Of a stretch of 64,000 bases of DNA, positions 19,468 through 30,135 are shown one piece after another (position 1 is the stretch's first letter; the number at the start of each line of letters is the position of its first letter). The stretch comes from Bartonella krasnovii (GTDB lineage: Bacteria; Pseudomonadota; Alphaproteobacteria; Rhizobiales; Rhizobiaceae), in NCBI RefSeq assembly GCF_003606345.3, contig NZ_CP031844.2, positions 930,001-994,000 of the forward strand. Reading direction: 5' to 3'. A program made the position numbers and the translations under genes. The notes beneath the pieces are model-generated. The model was given only the letters and a program-made list of their open reading frames with translations, was not told the origin of the DNA and did not search any database.

Positions 19468-20276
19468 TGAATATGGTTTATATTTTATCAGATTTTGCAA
19501 AGAAACAAGGATACACTGTTGAATCGTACGAAAGTGTTGATTCCACAAATCTCATTGCACAACGAAAAGCGCAAGCAGGTCATCAAGGTTATCTTTGGAT
19601 TGTTGCGCAAGAACAATTACAGGGAAGGGCAAGGAGAGGGAGGGCATGGAATAGTCCAAAAGGGAACCTTTATTCTAGTCTTTTGTTAATGGATGATATT
19701 GTTCATCAAACTGCTGCTCAGCTTGGTTTTGTTGCTGGAGTCAGTGTGGCAGAGGCAATAAAACAATTTATAAAAGATGAAAAGAAAACAAACAATATTG
19801 TAAGCTTAAAATGGCCAAACGATATTTTGCTCAGAGGTGCTAAAAGCTCTGGAATTTTGCTCGAAATTTTAAAATTACCATCACAACAAGATGTATTGGT
19901 TATTGGTATTGGAATAAATGTGAAACATCATTATGAAGATGCTCCCTACCTCACTTCAAGCTTAAAGAATATTGGTTTACATATTGAACCAGCACAATTA
20001 TTTACAGTTTTGACGGAGTATTTTGCTAAAAATTATCTGCTTTGGAAGCAGCTTGGAGGATGTGATATAATCCGCGAAAAATGGCTTTTATATTCTGCTC
20101 ACCTTGGGCAATACATCAAAATAACGAATGATGAAAAAACTATTGAGGGTATTTTTGAGGGGCTTGATCGTGATTTTAATTGCATCATAAAACAAAAAAA
20201 TGGTGAGACAAGCATTATAACGGCTGGAGATGTTCATTTTGGTTCGGCAGCTTCTGTTCATGAAAATCGTTATTAA
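19467..20276 (+). CDS. birA: Biotin--[acetyl-CoA-carboxylase] ligase
   Basis: A 269-residue enzyme that activates biotin with ATP and attaches it to a lysine of biotin carboxyl carrier proteins. The biotinyl-AMP loop appears as GRARRGRAWNSP (about residues 54-65), a slight variant of the common GRGRRGR, followed by GNLYSSLL. KWPNDILL (about 113-120) is the second signature. A small SH3-like C-terminal domain follows. There is no N-terminal helix-turn-helix, so this is a ligase only, not a bio-operon repressor. The ATG overlaps the nuoN stop, so it is tied to the nuo transcript, an order also known from other Hyphomicrobiales. Confidence 0.93.
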   Translation: MNMVYILSDFAKKQGYTVESYESVDSTNLIAQRKAQAGHQGYLWIVAQEQLQGRARRGRAWNSPKGNLYSSLLLMDDIVHQTAAQLGFVAGVSVAEAIKQFIKDEKKTNNIVSLKWPNDILLRGAKSSGILLEILKLPSQQDVLVIGIGINVKHHYEDAPYLTSSLKNIGLHIEPAQLFTVLTEYFAKNYLLWKQLGGCDIIREKWLLYSAHLGQYIKITNDEKTIEGIFEGLDRDFNCIIKQKNGETSIITAGDVHFGSAASVHENRY

Positions 20277-20329
20277 TTTATAAAATTTTATTTTACCATC
20301 AGATTATCTTAATGATTTAGGAGATGTTT

Positions 20330-22006
20330 ATGGTTGCAACCAATAAGAATGAATTTGTTTTTTTACCTCTGGGAGGTGTAGGTGAAATAGGGATGAATTT
20401 GGCTGCTTATGGATTTGGTTCCCAAAACCTTCGTGAATGGTTACTTGTTGATATGGGCGTTAGTTTTGCTGGTTCTGAATTACCGGGAGTCGATCTTATT
20501 CTCCCTGATATTCGTTTTCTAGAAAGTGAAAAACATAATATACGTGGTCTTATTTTAACACATGCCCATGAAGATCATTATGGGGCTGTTCTTGATTTAT
20601 GGCCAAAGTTACAAGTTCCAGTTTATTGTACAGCTTTCACAGCAGGATTATTGGAGAGTAAAAAGCAATCAGATTTTGAATCTCATAAAATGTCACTTAA
20701 TATTTTTCAAGCAGGGGATTGTTTTCATGTTGGTCCCTTTGCCATAGAATCTGTAGCTGTTAACCATTCAATACCAGAGTCTGTATCTTTAGCCATTACA
20801 ACGTCTTTGGGAACTGTAATCCATACGGGTGACTGGAAAATTGATCATACCCCTTCACTTGGAGCTGTAACGGATGAAAAAAGATTTCGAAATTTAGGCA
20901 ATAAAGGTGTTTTAGCATTGCTTTGTGATTCTACAAACGCATGTCGGGATGGTATATCTCCATCAGAGCAGCAGGTCCAAACCAGTCTTTCTGAGATTAT
21001 TTCGAAAGCTGAAGGACGTGTTGCAATAGCAACTTTTGCTTCTAATATTGGTCGGATACGTTCTATCTCTCTAGCTGCTCAAGCTGTTGGACGTAAGGTT
21101 CTTGTTATTGGGCGTTCCCTTAAGCGAAGTATTATGGTTGCACAAGAGCTTGGTTATATGGATGGGTTAGCTCCATTTGTAACGGAAGATGATTATGGTT
21201 ACATCCCACGAAAAGAACTTGTTTTAATTGTCACAGGGAGCCAAGGTGAACCATGTGCAGCTTTGGCTAAGCTGTCACGTGAGGGAATGAGGAATATTGC
21301 GCTTTCCACTGGAGATACTGTTATTTATTCATCACGAAGTATTCCAGGAAACGAAAAAGCAATTCTTGATATACAAAATCGCTTCATCGATTTGGGGATT
21401 AAAGTTATTACAAATGAAGATGCACTTGTTCATGTTTCAGGTCATCCCCGTCGTTCAGAACTTTTACAGATGTATGATTGGATAAAACCACAAATCCTTG
21501 TGCCTGTGCATGGTGAGGCAATGCATCTTACTGCTCAAGCCGCTTTAGCGCGTCAAGCGGGGATTAAAATTGTTAGGGATATTAGAAATGGTCATATGCT
21601 GCGTCTTGCACCAACACCTGTAGAAGTTATTGATCAAGTGCCTGTTGGTCGTATTTATAAGGATGGCTGTCTTCTTGGAGATGAGTATGAGCTAGGAATT
21701 CGTGAGCGTAGAAAATTAAGTTACGCTGGTCATGTTGCTGTTTCTCTCCATATGAATAGCAAGCATGAATTGTTGAGTGATGTCGATTTAAGTATATTTG
21801 GACTCCCTGAGAGTAATGGAGAGGGAGAAAAATTAAAAGATATTCTTTTAGAGGTTGTGGAAAATACAATTTATAACATTCCACGCATGAAGCGAAAAAA
21901 TAATGAAGTTATTCGAGAGGCAACACGACGTGCAATGAGAGCGGCTGTTTATGAAATTTGGCAAAAAAAACCTCTCTGTACAGTTTTTTTACATCGGTCA
22001 AAATAA
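20330..22006 (+). CDS. rnj: Ribonuclease J
   Basis: A 558-residue metallo-beta-lactamase/beta-CASP ribonuclease acting as 5'-to-3' exonuclease and endonuclease in RNA maturation and decay. The metal-binding HAHEDH motif lies at about residues 77-82, with further ligands in AVNHSIPES and HTGDWKID (about 167-174). The beta-CASP part is followed by VHVSGHPRRSEL and PVHGEAMHL. The start at 20330 is preferred over an ATG at 20324, because TTAGGAG sits right against the earlier codon. It follows birA after 53 bases. This genome segment has both RNase J and RNase E. Confidence 0.93.
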   Translation: MVATNKNEFVFLPLGGVGEIGMNLAAYGFGSQNLREWLLVDMGVSFAGSELPGVDLILPDIRFLESEKHNIRGLILTHAHEDHYGAVLDLWPKLQVPVYCTAFTAGLLESKKQSDFESHKMSLNIFQAGDCFHVGPFAIESVAVNHSIPESVSLAITTSLGTVIHTGDWKIDHTPSLGAVTDEKRFRNLGNKGVLALLCDSTNACRDGISPSEQQVQTSLSEIISKAEGRVAIATFASNIGRIRSISLAAQAVGRKVLVIGRSLKRSIMVAQELGYMDGLAPFVTEDDYGYIPRKELVLIVTGSQGEPCAALAKLSREGMRNIALSTGDTVIYSSRSIPGNEKAILDIQNRFIDLGIKVITNEDALVHVSGHPRRSELLQMYDWIKPQILVPVHGEAMHLTAQAALARQAGIKIVRDIRNGHMLRLAPTPVEVIDQVPVGRIYKDGCLLGDEYELGIRERRKLSYAGHVAVSLHMNSKHELLSDVDLSIFGLPESNGEGEKLKDILLEVVENTIYNIPRMKRKNNEVIREATRRAMRAAVYEIWQKKPLCTVFLHRSK

Positions 22007-22208
22007 AGTATTTCCATATTACGTTATTAGAAAAGAAGAGCATTCTTATTTTATTGCTCAATAAGAAAAATAGAGAATAAAGCACAATAAATTTTTAAAC
22101 AATAAGATCGTTATATTTGCAAGTATTCAGAATGCGGCTATAGATGAATAGAGAGGGTATGTTAAATTGTTCCAATATGATAGATTTGAGTAGGAGTTAA
22201 TTATTTCA

Positions 22209-23534
22209 ATGCGTCTTTCTCAATATTTCCTTCCACTTTTAAAAGAGAATCCTAAAGAAGCAGAAATTGTTTCTCATCGTTTTATGTTGCGTGCTGGGAT
22301 GATTCGACAACAAACATCCGGGATTTATTCTTGGCTTCCTTTGGGGAAAAAAGTGCTTGATAAAGTTTGTAAAATTATTCGTGAAGAGCAAGAACGAGCT
22401 GGTGCAATAGAAATATTGATGCCTACCATTCAATCTGCTGATCTTTGGCGTGAAAGTGGCCGTTATGATGATTATGGTCTGGAAATGCTGCGCATTAAAG
22501 ATCGTCAAAAGCGCGATTTACTCTATGGTCCAACAAACGAAGAGATGGTAACAGACATTTTTCGTTCCTATGTTCGTTCTTATAAAGATCTTCCGCTTAA
22601 TTTGTACCATATTCAATGGAAATTTCGTGATGAAATTCGTCCACGTTTTGGCGTGATGCGGGCACGAGAATTTTTAATGAAAGATGCTTATTCTTTTGAT
22701 CTTGATTATGAAGGCTCTAAAACATCTTACAACCGTATGTTTGTAGCTTATTTACGTACTTTTTCTCGTCTTGGCTTAAAAGCAATTCCCATGCGCGCAG
22801 ATACAGGCCCAATAGGGGGAGAACTTAGTCATGAATTTATCATTTTGGCTGAAACGGGAGAGAGCGCTATCTTCTGTGATAAACAATTTCTTGAACTGAA
22901 CGTTCCCCACAGTTCAATCGACTTTAATGATAAAGCTGTTTTAGATGATACCGTTAAAGAGTGGACATCTTTTTATGCAGCGACAGAAGAAATGCATAAT
23001 GAAGAAGAGTGGACTAAAGTTTCTAAGGAAAATCGTCTTTCAGCGCGCGGTATTGAAGTTGGGCATATTTTCCACTTTGGGACGAAATATTCTGTTCCAA
23101 TGGGAGCAAAAGTTATGGGACAAGATGGAAAAGAGCATGTGGTCTCTATGGGATCTTATGGGATTGGACCTTCACGTCTTGTTGCGGCCGCTATTGAAGC
23201 TTCTCACGATGAGAAGGGAATTATTTGGCCAAAGTCGATGGCACCGTTTGATTTTGGAATTATCAATATGAAACCCGATGATGAAAAATGTACAAAAGCG
23301 TGTGAGTTTCTCTATCAGGGATTAAAGGATGTTGGTTTTGATCCATTATTAGATGATAGAAATGAACGTCCTGGATCAAAATTTGCAACAATGGATTTGA
23401 TTGGCTTGCCAACGCAAATCATTGTTGGCCCTAACAGCATTGCACAAAATGAAGTTGAAATTAAAGATCGAAAAACAGGTATAAAAAAATCTCTAACGGT
23501 TGAAAATGTGCTCAGCCAGCTTTCTATAATTTAA
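22209..23534 (+). CDS. proS: Prolyl-tRNA synthetase
   Basis: A 441-residue class II aminoacyl-tRNA synthetase that charges tRNA-Pro. Motif 2 is seen around [20 protein letters not shown] (about residues 137-156) and motif 3 as [14 protein letters not shown] (about 314-327). A C-terminal anticodon-binding domain follows. It is the short alphaproteobacterial form: the large editing domain that interrupts the E. coli enzyme between motifs 2 and 3 is absent. TAGGAG precedes the ATG, and it is followed 11 bases later by the lipoprotein-export gene. Confidence 0.95.
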   Translation: MRLSQYFLPLLKENPKEAEIVSHRFMLRAGMIRQQTSGIYSWLPLGKKVLDKVCKIIREEQERAGAIEILMPTIQSADLWRESGRYDDYGLEMLRIKDRQKRDLLYGPTNEEMVTDIFRSYVRSYKDLPLNLYHIQWKFRDEIRPRFGVMRAREFLMKDAYSFDLDYEGSKTSYNRMFVAYLRTFSRLGLKAIPMRADTGPIGGELSHEFIILAETGESAIFCDKQFLELNVPHSSIDFNDKAVLDDTVKEWTSFYAATEEMHNEEEWTKVSKENRLSARGIEVGHIFHFGTKYSVPMGAKVMGQDGKEHVVSMGSYGIGPSRLVAAAIEASHDEKGIIWPKSMAPFDFGIINMKPDDEKCTKACEFLYQGLKDVGFDPLLDDRNERPGSKFATMDLIGLPTQIIVGPNSIAQNEVEIKDRKTGIKKSLTVENVLSQLSII

Positions 23535-23545
23535 TAGGAAATGTT

Positions 23546-24814
23546 ATGAAGAGGCTGAAAAATAAATGGTTTTCATCTTATGAGTGGATGATTGCTTTTC
23601 GTTATATGATTCCCAATAAAAAACATGTCGTCGCATCGGTTATTTCAATTATTTCTCTTATTGGGATTATGTTGGGAGTCTTTGCTCTGGTTGTTGTTAT
23701 GGCGGTGATGAATGGCTTTCGTACAGAACTTCTTAACCGTATTCTTGGTATGAATGGGCATCTTATTGTTCAAACAATTGATGCTGGTTTTTCTGATTAT
23801 AAGACTCTTATTTCTTCTTTAGAATCTAAAAACGGTGTGAAATTTGCCTTGCCTGTTATTGAAGGTCAAGCACTTGTTCAAGGTGAAGCTCAAGGTGGCT
23901 CTGGTGCTTTAGTTCGTGGTATGCGCAAACAAGATCTAGAAAAACTTAAAACAGTCTCTCAAAACATTAAATTAGGTTCGATTTCTCGGTTTGATCAAGA
24001 AGAAGGTGTTGCAATTGGCAGTGGCTTAGCAGAAAAATTGGGGCTTACAGTTGGGAGGGATCTTCGTATTATTACCCCTGATGGTGATGAAACTCCTTTT
24101 GGCGTTACACCACGTGTAAAAGCTTATAAAGTCGTTGCTATTTTTGAAGTTGGTATGTCTGAATATGATTCAATATTCGTTTTTATGCCTCTTCATGAAG
24201 CACAAATGTTTTTTAATTTAGGCGATAAAGTTCAGTCTTTAGAATTATTTCTAGACGATCCTGATTCCGTTGATCAAATAAAACCAATGATAGAAAAAGT
24301 AGTTGATCAACAGGTCTATTTAATTGATTGGCGTGCTCGTAATCAGGCTTTTTTTTCAGCTTTACAGATTGAACGGAATGTCATGTTTTTCATTCTTTCT
24401 CTGATTGTTCTTGTTGCTGCTTTAAATATTATTTCAGGCCTTATTATGCTTGTAAAAGATAAAAGTCATGATATCGCAATTCTACGCACAATGGGTGCTC
24501 AACAGAGTGCGATTTTGCGTATATTTATTATCACAGGAATGATGATTGGTTTTATTGGAACGATATTAGGCTTAATTTTAGGTGTTATCGCGACTGCGAA
24601 TATTAATCATATTCAAGATTTTATCTCTTGGTTATTTAATGTCGATGTTTTTAATCCTCAACTTTATTTTTTAACAAAACTGCCTGCACAAATTGAGTGG
24701 AAACAAACTGTTTTGGTTGCTATTATGGCATTATTCTTATCATTTCTTGCTGCGCTTATTCCGGCATGGCGTGCAGCTAAGCTGGATCCCGTACAAGCCT
24801 TGAGGTACGAATAA
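23546..24814 (+). CDS. lolC: Lipoprotein-releasing ABC transporter permease (LolC/LolE family)
   Basis: A 422-residue inner-membrane permease that extracts outer-membrane lipoproteins from the inner membrane for transfer to LolA. One N-terminal membrane helix (about residues 30-55) is followed by a large periplasmic MacB-like domain (about 56-270) and three C-terminal helices of FtsX type, ending in the [17 protein letters not shown] signature. Only one permease gene is present beside lolD, suggesting a homodimeric LolF-like arrangement instead of separate LolC and LolE. Its stop overlaps the lolD start by one base. Confidence 0.92.
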   Translation: MKRLKNKWFSSYEWMIAFRYMIPNKKHVVASVISIISLIGIMLGVFALVVVMAVMNGFRTELLNRILGMNGHLIVQTIDAGFSDYKTLISSLESKNGVKFALPVIEGQALVQGEAQGGSGALVRGMRKQDLEKLKTVSQNIKLGSISRFDQEEGVAIGSGLAEKLGLTVGRDLRIITPDGDETPFGVTPRVKAYKVVAIFEVGMSEYDSIFVFMPLHEAQMFFNLGDKVQSLELFLDDPDSVDQIKPMIEKVVDQQVYLIDWRARNQAFFSALQIERNVMFFILSLIVLVAALNIISGLIMLVKDKSHDIAILRTMGAQQSAILRIFIITGMMIGFIGTILGLILGVIATANINHIQDFISWLFNVDVFNPQLYFLTKLPAQIEWKQTVLVAIMALFLSFLAALIPAWRAAKLDPVQALRYE

Positions 24815-25494
24815 TGACAGCAATTTTAGAGCTTGTAGAGATTGAAAGACGCTTTTTTGAGAGTCATAAGCCGCTCATTGTTTTAGATAAAGCAAATTTT
24901 ATTCTTAATCGTGGAGAGCTTGTTGCACTTGTCGCACCATCTGGTGCTGGGAAATCAACACTTCTTCATATTGCAGGGTTATTAGAAAAACCAACAGCCG
25001 GTGATGTGATGTTACGGGGGGTTTCTTGTGCAAAACGCTCTGATCGTGAGCGAACAGCTATCAGGCGGAATGATATTGGTTTTGTCTATCAATTTCATCA
25101 TTTACTTCCAGAATTTACGGCTTTAGAAAATGTTATGATACCGCAAATGATAGCAGGATTAAACAAGTCCATTGCAGAAGATCGTGCGCGTAAACTATTA
25201 ACGTATTTGCGTGTTTCTCATCGAGCAAATCATCGTCCCTCAGAGTTATCGGGAGGAGAACAACAACGTGTTGCTATTGCACGTGCCGTAGCAAATGCCC
25301 CTTCGGTTCTTTTGGCGGATGAACCTACTGGAAATCTTGATCCTGTAACTTCAGCTTATGTTTTTCAAGCTTTATCTGTTCTTGTTCGTCAGTCTGGTCT
25401 TTCTGCTCTTATTGCAACACATAATTACGCTTTGGCAAAGCAAATGCATCGTCGAATTACACTTAAAGAACAGAAGATTATTGAACTTCCTTAA
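24814..25494 (+). CDS. lolD: Lipoprotein-releasing ABC transporter ATPase LolD
   Basis: A 226-residue ATP-binding subunit that powers lipoprotein release. Walker A is APSGAGKST (about residues 41-49), the signature is [14 protein letters not shown] (about 144-157), and Walker B with the catalytic Glu is [13 protein letters not shown] (about 165-177). The H-loop histidine lies in IATHN. The Q-loop sits in [13 protein letters not shown], the usual wording in the LolD/MacB group. Start and permease stop share one base (TAATG). Confidence 0.94.
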   Translation: MTAILELVEIERRFFESHKPLIVLDKANFILNRGELVALVAPSGAGKSTLLHIAGLLEKPTAGDVMLRGVSCAKRSDRERTAIRRNDIGFVYQFHHLLPEFTALENVMIPQMIAGLNKSIAEDRARKLLTYLRVSHRANHRPSELSGGEQQRVAIARAVANAPSVLLADEPTGNLDPVTSAYVFQALSVLVRQSGLSALIATHNYALAKQMHRRITLKEQKIIELP

Positions 25495-25560
25495 AGGCAA
25501 GGTATAAATTTTATACGACTAATTGAATGGTTTATATTACTTTATTCAAGGAGACTTTTT

Positions 25561-25848
25561 ATGACAGCTTTTGTCGTTGACAAAAATCAATTGGATATGC
25601 GTCGTCGTCGATTGATTTTTCGTGCATGGCATCGCGGTATTCGTGAAATGGATCTCATTTTTGGACATTATGTTAATGCTCATATCACTGGAATGAATGA
25701 TAAAACGCTCTCTGAATTTGAGTATATTATGTCTTTTGATGATCGCGACTTACTCACGTGGGTTACAGGAGAAACTTCCCCACCCCCTGAAATTGATAGT
25801 CCTCTTTTTCGTGATATTATCAATTATCGTACTAACTTAACTTATTGA
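25561..25848 (+). CDS. sdhE: FAD assembly factor SdhE
   Basis: A 95-residue protein of the SdhE/Sdh5 (DUF339) family, which helps attach FAD covalently to succinate dehydrogenase flavoprotein. The signature RAWHRGIREMDLIFGHY (about residues 20-36) contains the RGxxE motif that defines the family. Acidic residues near DRDLLTWVTG complete the fold. AGGAGA precedes the ATG. It lies five bases before mfd, a frequent neighbour in alphaproteobacteria, while the sdh genes themselves are outside the window. Confidence 0.93.
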   Translation: MTAFVVDKNQLDMRRRRLIFRAWHRGIREMDLIFGHYVNAHITGMNDKTLSEFEYIMSFDDRDLLTWVTGETSPPPEIDSPLFRDIINYRTNLTY

Positions 25849-25853
25849 TTTAA

Positions 25854-28800
25854 ATGACTATATTTAAGAAAATTATCATTCCTTCCAATAGTCCTGCTCA
25901 TATAATTTTTGATGGCATTACTGATGGATTTGAAGCCTTTGCCCTTGCCAAATTAAGATTAGAAATTGCACAAGATAAACCACTCATCTATGTGGTCCGA
26001 GACGGAACAAAAATTGCGCATTTAGAACAAGTTTTAAATTTTATTGAGCCCAATTTACCTGTCCTTCAATTTCCTGCATGGGATTGTTTGCCTTATGATC
26101 GCGTGTCACCAGGAATTGCTATTATGGCACGTCGACTATCAGCATTAGCACGCATGGCCAATTTACGTCAAAATCCACATCCTGCCATTATATTAACAAC
26201 AGCAAATGCCATTATGCAAAAGTTGCCTCCTCGTGAAATGATAGAAGCTCAGCTTATTCACGCACATGTTGGCCAACACCATAACATGGAGCATTTCATT
26301 CAATTCCTAGAAACTAATGGTTTTGAACGCGTTACGGTTGTCCGTGATGTTGGTGAATTTGCTGTGAGAGGAGGAATACTAGATATCTTTTCTCCTATGG
26401 ATACCCAGCCTTTACGTCTTGATTTCTTTGGAGATACCCTAGAAAGCATTCGTGTATTTGATCCAGAAAGTCAAAGAACAACACGCCAAAAAACTGAATT
26501 TTTATTACAGGCAATGAGCGAGGTTGTTTTGAAAGATGAATGCATCAGCCGTTTTAAAAGCAATTATACCCGTACATTTGGTGTATCACAAAAAAATAAT
26601 ATGCTTTATGAAGCAATTGCTCAAGGTCGACGTTTTGCTGGTATGGAACATTGGCTTCCATTTTTTTATGAAAATCTTGATACTTTTTTTGATCATTGTG
26701 GTAATTTACCGCTTGTTTTCGAACATCTTATAGAAGAAGTTTTTGTTGAGCGCTATCGCCTTATTGAAGACTATTATAACGCACGTAAAGAACGCGAAAA
26801 TGATAAAGAAAATATGACGTCTTATCATCCGATAGATCCTAGTCTTCTCCATTTAACGCCAGAGCGTGTTTTTGAATGTGTGCAACAATTTTCACAGCGT
26901 ATTGATTTTTCGCCTTTTAATATTCCACAAAGTTTGGGAAAAACAGTTATTCACGCACAAGTTAAACAGGGATATGATTTTGTAAAAGAGCGTAATGCAC
27001 AGGAAAAAAATGTTTTTTCAAGTGTTATTGATTATATCGCTTTTTTACGCGCTGCTGGTAAAAAAGTGCTTTTAGCATGTTGGAGTGAAGGATCTCTCAA
27101 TCGTTTGATACAAGTTCTTGATGAGCATGGATTGAAAAAAATAGAAGTTGTAAAATCCTTGCAAACAGTCAAAGCAACCCCACGAGATCGCATATTAGCA
27201 GCTGTTATCATGATAGAACATGGTTTTGAGGCTGAAGATTTAGCTATTATAGCAGAGCAAGATATCTTAGGTGATCGCTTCATCAGATCGCCAAAGCGGC
27301 GTAAAAATAATACAAATTTTATTTCTGAACTTTCTGCTTTAAATTCTGGTGATCTTGTTGTGCATATCGATCATGGTATTGGCCAATTTGTTGGTCTTAA
27401 AACCATTACAACCACTGGAATTTTACGAGATTGCCTTGAAATTAAATATGCTGGAGGTGATTTACTCTTTTTACCTGTTGAAAATATTGAACTTCTTTCA
27501 CGTTATGGCTCAGAAGGAACAGAGGTAACTTTAGATAAATTAGGGGGTGTTGCTTGGCAAGCACGTAAAGCTCGGCTTAAAAAACATTTATTGGAAATGG
27601 CTGGGCAATTAATTAGTATAGCTGCGGAGCGTGCGACACGTGCCGCACCTGCTTTACTTCCACCAGTTGGACCATTTGATGAGTTTGTTGCTGGTTTTCC
27701 CTATGAAGAGACAGAAGATCAAATGAACGCCATTGATGCCGTTTTAGATGATTTAGCCTCAGGAAAGCCGATGGATCGCTTGATATGCGGTGATGTTGGC
27801 TTTGGAAAAACAGAAGTGGCTATTCGAAGTGCTTTTGTTGCAGCATTAAATGGATATCAGGTCGCTGTTGTTGTACCGACAACTTTGCTTTCACGTCAAC
27901 ATTACAAGACATTTATTTCGCGTTTTCAAGGATTACCTGTTAAAATTGGTCATGTATCAAGGCTTGTGAGAGGGAAAGAACTCACACAAGCCAAAAAAGG
28001 GATTTCAGATGGTACGATTGATATTGCTATTGGAACCCATGCATTATTAAGTGGTGCAGTCGATTTTTTACGGTTAGGTCTTCTTATCATTGATGAGGAG
28101 CAACATTTTGGGGTAAAACACAAAGAGCGTTTAAAACAGCTTAAAAGTGATATTCATGTTCTTACACTTTCAGCAACCCCCATACCACGAACTTTAGGAT
28201 TGGCATTATCGGGGGTCCGTGAACTTTCATTAATCACCACTCCACCCATTGATAGAATGGCAGTTCGTACTTTTATTACTCCATTTGATGCCCTTGTTAT
28301 ACGGGAAACATTACTTCGAGAATACTACCGTGGTGGACAAAGTTTTTATGTCTGTCCTCGTATTTCTGATCTGGCTTTTGTAGAAGAATATCTTAAAATG
28401 CATGTTCCAGAGCTCAAGTTCGTTATAGCACATGGACAAATGCCGGCTGGACAACTTGATGATATTATGAATGCATTTTACGATGGACAATATGATGTTT
28501 TGCTATCGACAACCATTATTGAATCCGGTCTTGATATTCCAACAGCCAATACATTAATTGTGCATCGTGCTGAAATGTTTGGTCTTTCTGCACTTTATCA
28601 GTTACGAGGGAGGGTAGGGCGCTCAAAACAACGTGCTTATGCACTTTTTACATTTCCTTCTGGTAAAATTTTAACATCTGCAGCTGATCGTCGTCTTAAA
28701 GTGTTACAATCTCTTGATACATTAGGGGCTGGCTTTCAATTGGCAAGTCACGATATGGATATTCGTGGTTCAGGCAACTTTTTAGGTGAAGAACAATCAG

Positions 28801-29354
28801 GACATATCAAAGAAGTTGGATTTGAACTCTATCAAAAAATGCTTGAAGAAGCTGTTGCTGAATTAAAAGATGGAGAGCTAAGTGAGGATAAGCAATGGTC
28901 ACCTCAAATCTCACTCGCTACGACCATAATGATACCAGAAAGCTTTGTGCCTGATTTATCATTACGTATGGGGCTTTACCGACGCTTGACAGAACTCGAA
29001 AATTTAGAACAGATTGATGAGTTTGCAACGGAGTTAATCGATCGTTTTGGTCCTTTGCCCCTTGAAGTTCAACATATCCTTAAAGTTTTTCATATCAAAA
29101 TATTGTGTCGAAAAGCCCATGTAGAAAAATTGGATGCTGGACCAAAGGGTATTGTCATACAGTTTCGCAATAACTATTTTGCCAATAGTATTGCTCTTGT
29201 TCAATGGGTGGAAAAACAAGGTTCAATGGCAAAAATTCGTCCAGATCAAACTATTGCTCTTATTCGGAATTGGTCTACCGTTGATGAAAGACTTATTGGG
29301 GCTGCTACGATTATGACACAGCTTGTAGAAATGGCAGAACAACATTCTGTTTAA
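25854..29354 (+). CDS. mfd: Transcription-repair coupling factor
   Basis: A 1166-residue DNA translocase that removes RNA polymerase stalled at lesions and recruits UvrA. The N-terminal part has UvrB homology (AWDCLPYDRVSP, VRDVGEFAVRGGILDIF). The RNA-polymerase-interacting region contains LVVHIDHGIGQFVGL (about residues 500-514). The helicase core has Walker A GDVGFGKTEV (about 645-654), DEEQHFG (about 746-752), SATPIPRTL and QLRGRVGRS. The C-terminal TRCF domain is present. Length is that of a complete Mfd. The ATG is only five bases after sdhE, without a strong ribosome binding site. Confidence 0.97.
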   Translation: MTIFKKIIIPSNSPAHIIFDGITDGFEAFALAKLRLEIAQDKPLIYVVRDGTKIAHLEQVLNFIEPNLPVLQFPAWDCLPYDRVSPGIAIMARRLSALARMANLRQNPHPAIILTTANAIMQKLPPREMIEAQLIHAHVGQHHNMEHFIQFLETNGFERVTVVRDVGEFAVRGGILDIFSPMDTQPLRLDFFGDTLESIRVFDPESQRTTRQKTEFLLQAMSEVVLKDECISRFKSNYTRTFGVSQKNNMLYEAIAQGRRFAGMEHWLPFFYENLDTFFDHCGNLPLVFEHLIEEVFVERYRLIEDYYNARKERENDKENMTSYHPIDPSLLHLTPERVFECVQQFSQRIDFSPFNIPQSLGKTVIHAQVKQGYDFVKERNAQEKNVFSSVIDYIAFLRAAGKKVLLACWSEGSLNRLIQVLDEHGLKKIEVVKSLQTVKATPRDRILAAVIMIEHGFEAEDLAIIAEQDILGDRFIRSPKRRKNNTNFISELSALNSGDLVVHIDHGIGQFVGLKTITTTGILRDCLEIKYAGGDLLFLPVENIELLSRYGSEGTEVTLDKLGGVAWQARKARLKKHLLEMAGQLISIAAERATRAAPALLPPVGPFDEFVAGFPYEETEDQMNAIDAVLDDLASGKPMDRLICGDVGFGKTEVAIRSAFVAALNGYQVAVVVPTTLLSRQHYKTFISRFQGLPVKIGHVSRLVRGKELTQAKKGISDGTIDIAIGTHALLSGAVDFLRLGLLIIDEEQHFGVKHKERLKQLKSDIHVLTLSATPIPRTLGLALSGVRELSLITTPPIDRMAVRTFITPFDALVIRETLLREYYRGGQSFYVCPRISDLAFVEEYLKMHVPELKFVIAHGQMPAGQLDDIMNAFYDGQYDVLLSTTIIESGLDIPTANTLIVHRAEMFGLSALYQLRGRVGRSKQRAYALFTFPSGKILTSAADRRLKVLQSLDTLGAGFQLASHDMDIRGSGNFLGEEQSGHIKEVGFELYQKMLEEAVAELKDGELSEDKQWSPQISLATTIMIPESFVPDLSLRMGLYRRLTELENLEQIDEFATELIDRFGPLPLEVQHILKVFHIKILCRKAHVEKLDAGPKGIVIQFRNNYFANSIALVQWVEKQGSMAKIRPDQTIALIRNWSTVDERLIGAATIMTQLVEMAEQHSV

Positions 29355-30135
29355 AGCAGTTGCTCTACTTTTCAAAACTATTCCTTATGCTTGTAAAATT
29401 ATTCTATAAATAATAACCACTTATTGATTTTATATAAGAATAAAATTTAAGTTTATAATAAAGATAACCTCTTATATATTTTAGTCATTTGATTTTGCTT
29501 TTTTAGCGAGAAGACTAAATAGAGCTTTATGACAAAGATATATTCGATTATTTTGTCAAAAAAGACAAAAAAACAGTCCATTAGAAGAAAGCTTTCTTTC
29601 TGTTATTCGGGAATTTCAGATAATTAGCACCTTTAGTCCATCAAATGTTTCAATAATACCATAATAAATAACTTTGTTTTCGTGGATCACAAAACAGATA
29701 ATAAAAACAGTAAAATTTATTCAATATTTTGAAGCTTCGTGCATTGTAATATTTGTTGCTAAGACTCTATAATATAGCTCAAGAGTTGTTTATTTAAGTG
29801 TAAATTTGTAAAATTTTTAGAAGTCTATAGGAGTTTATTTTTATTGATATTGCAATATTGATTCGTTTGTGTAATCTTAGCGCGAATGCACAGAGGTGTT
29901 TTATGGATAAATTGCATCATCCCCCTGTGTGATAAAGAGGGAAAAGCTATATGGCTGTATAAAAGTTTACATAGATCGTCGTAGTTTTTTCTCTAAAATT
30001 GACTTTTTTTTTTATATTGAAGTAAAAATAATAAAATTAAGTTTTATTTCATTATAATTTAATAAGTTTAAATTGGAATTATACTTAATATTTTTTTTAA
30101 TTACTTAAAAGCGCGTTGAAAGGATTAACTTAATC
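29355..30135. other. Long AT-rich spacer upstream of the IalB-family gene
   Basis: About 780 bases between mfd and the IalB-family gene. No protein-like frame is visible. A weak stem TTTTGTC/GACAAAA (29551-29570) and a short GC-richer patch around 29880-29935 with complementary CACAG/CTGTG stretches occur. I cannot assign either a function. The length would allow a long regulated leader or an unannotated small RNA. Confidence 0.4.

Noticed and set aside
29551..29570. TTTTGTC/GACAAAA hairpin as mfd terminator
   Set aside because: It lies almost 200 bases after mfd, has a weak AT stem and no T run on the plus strand.
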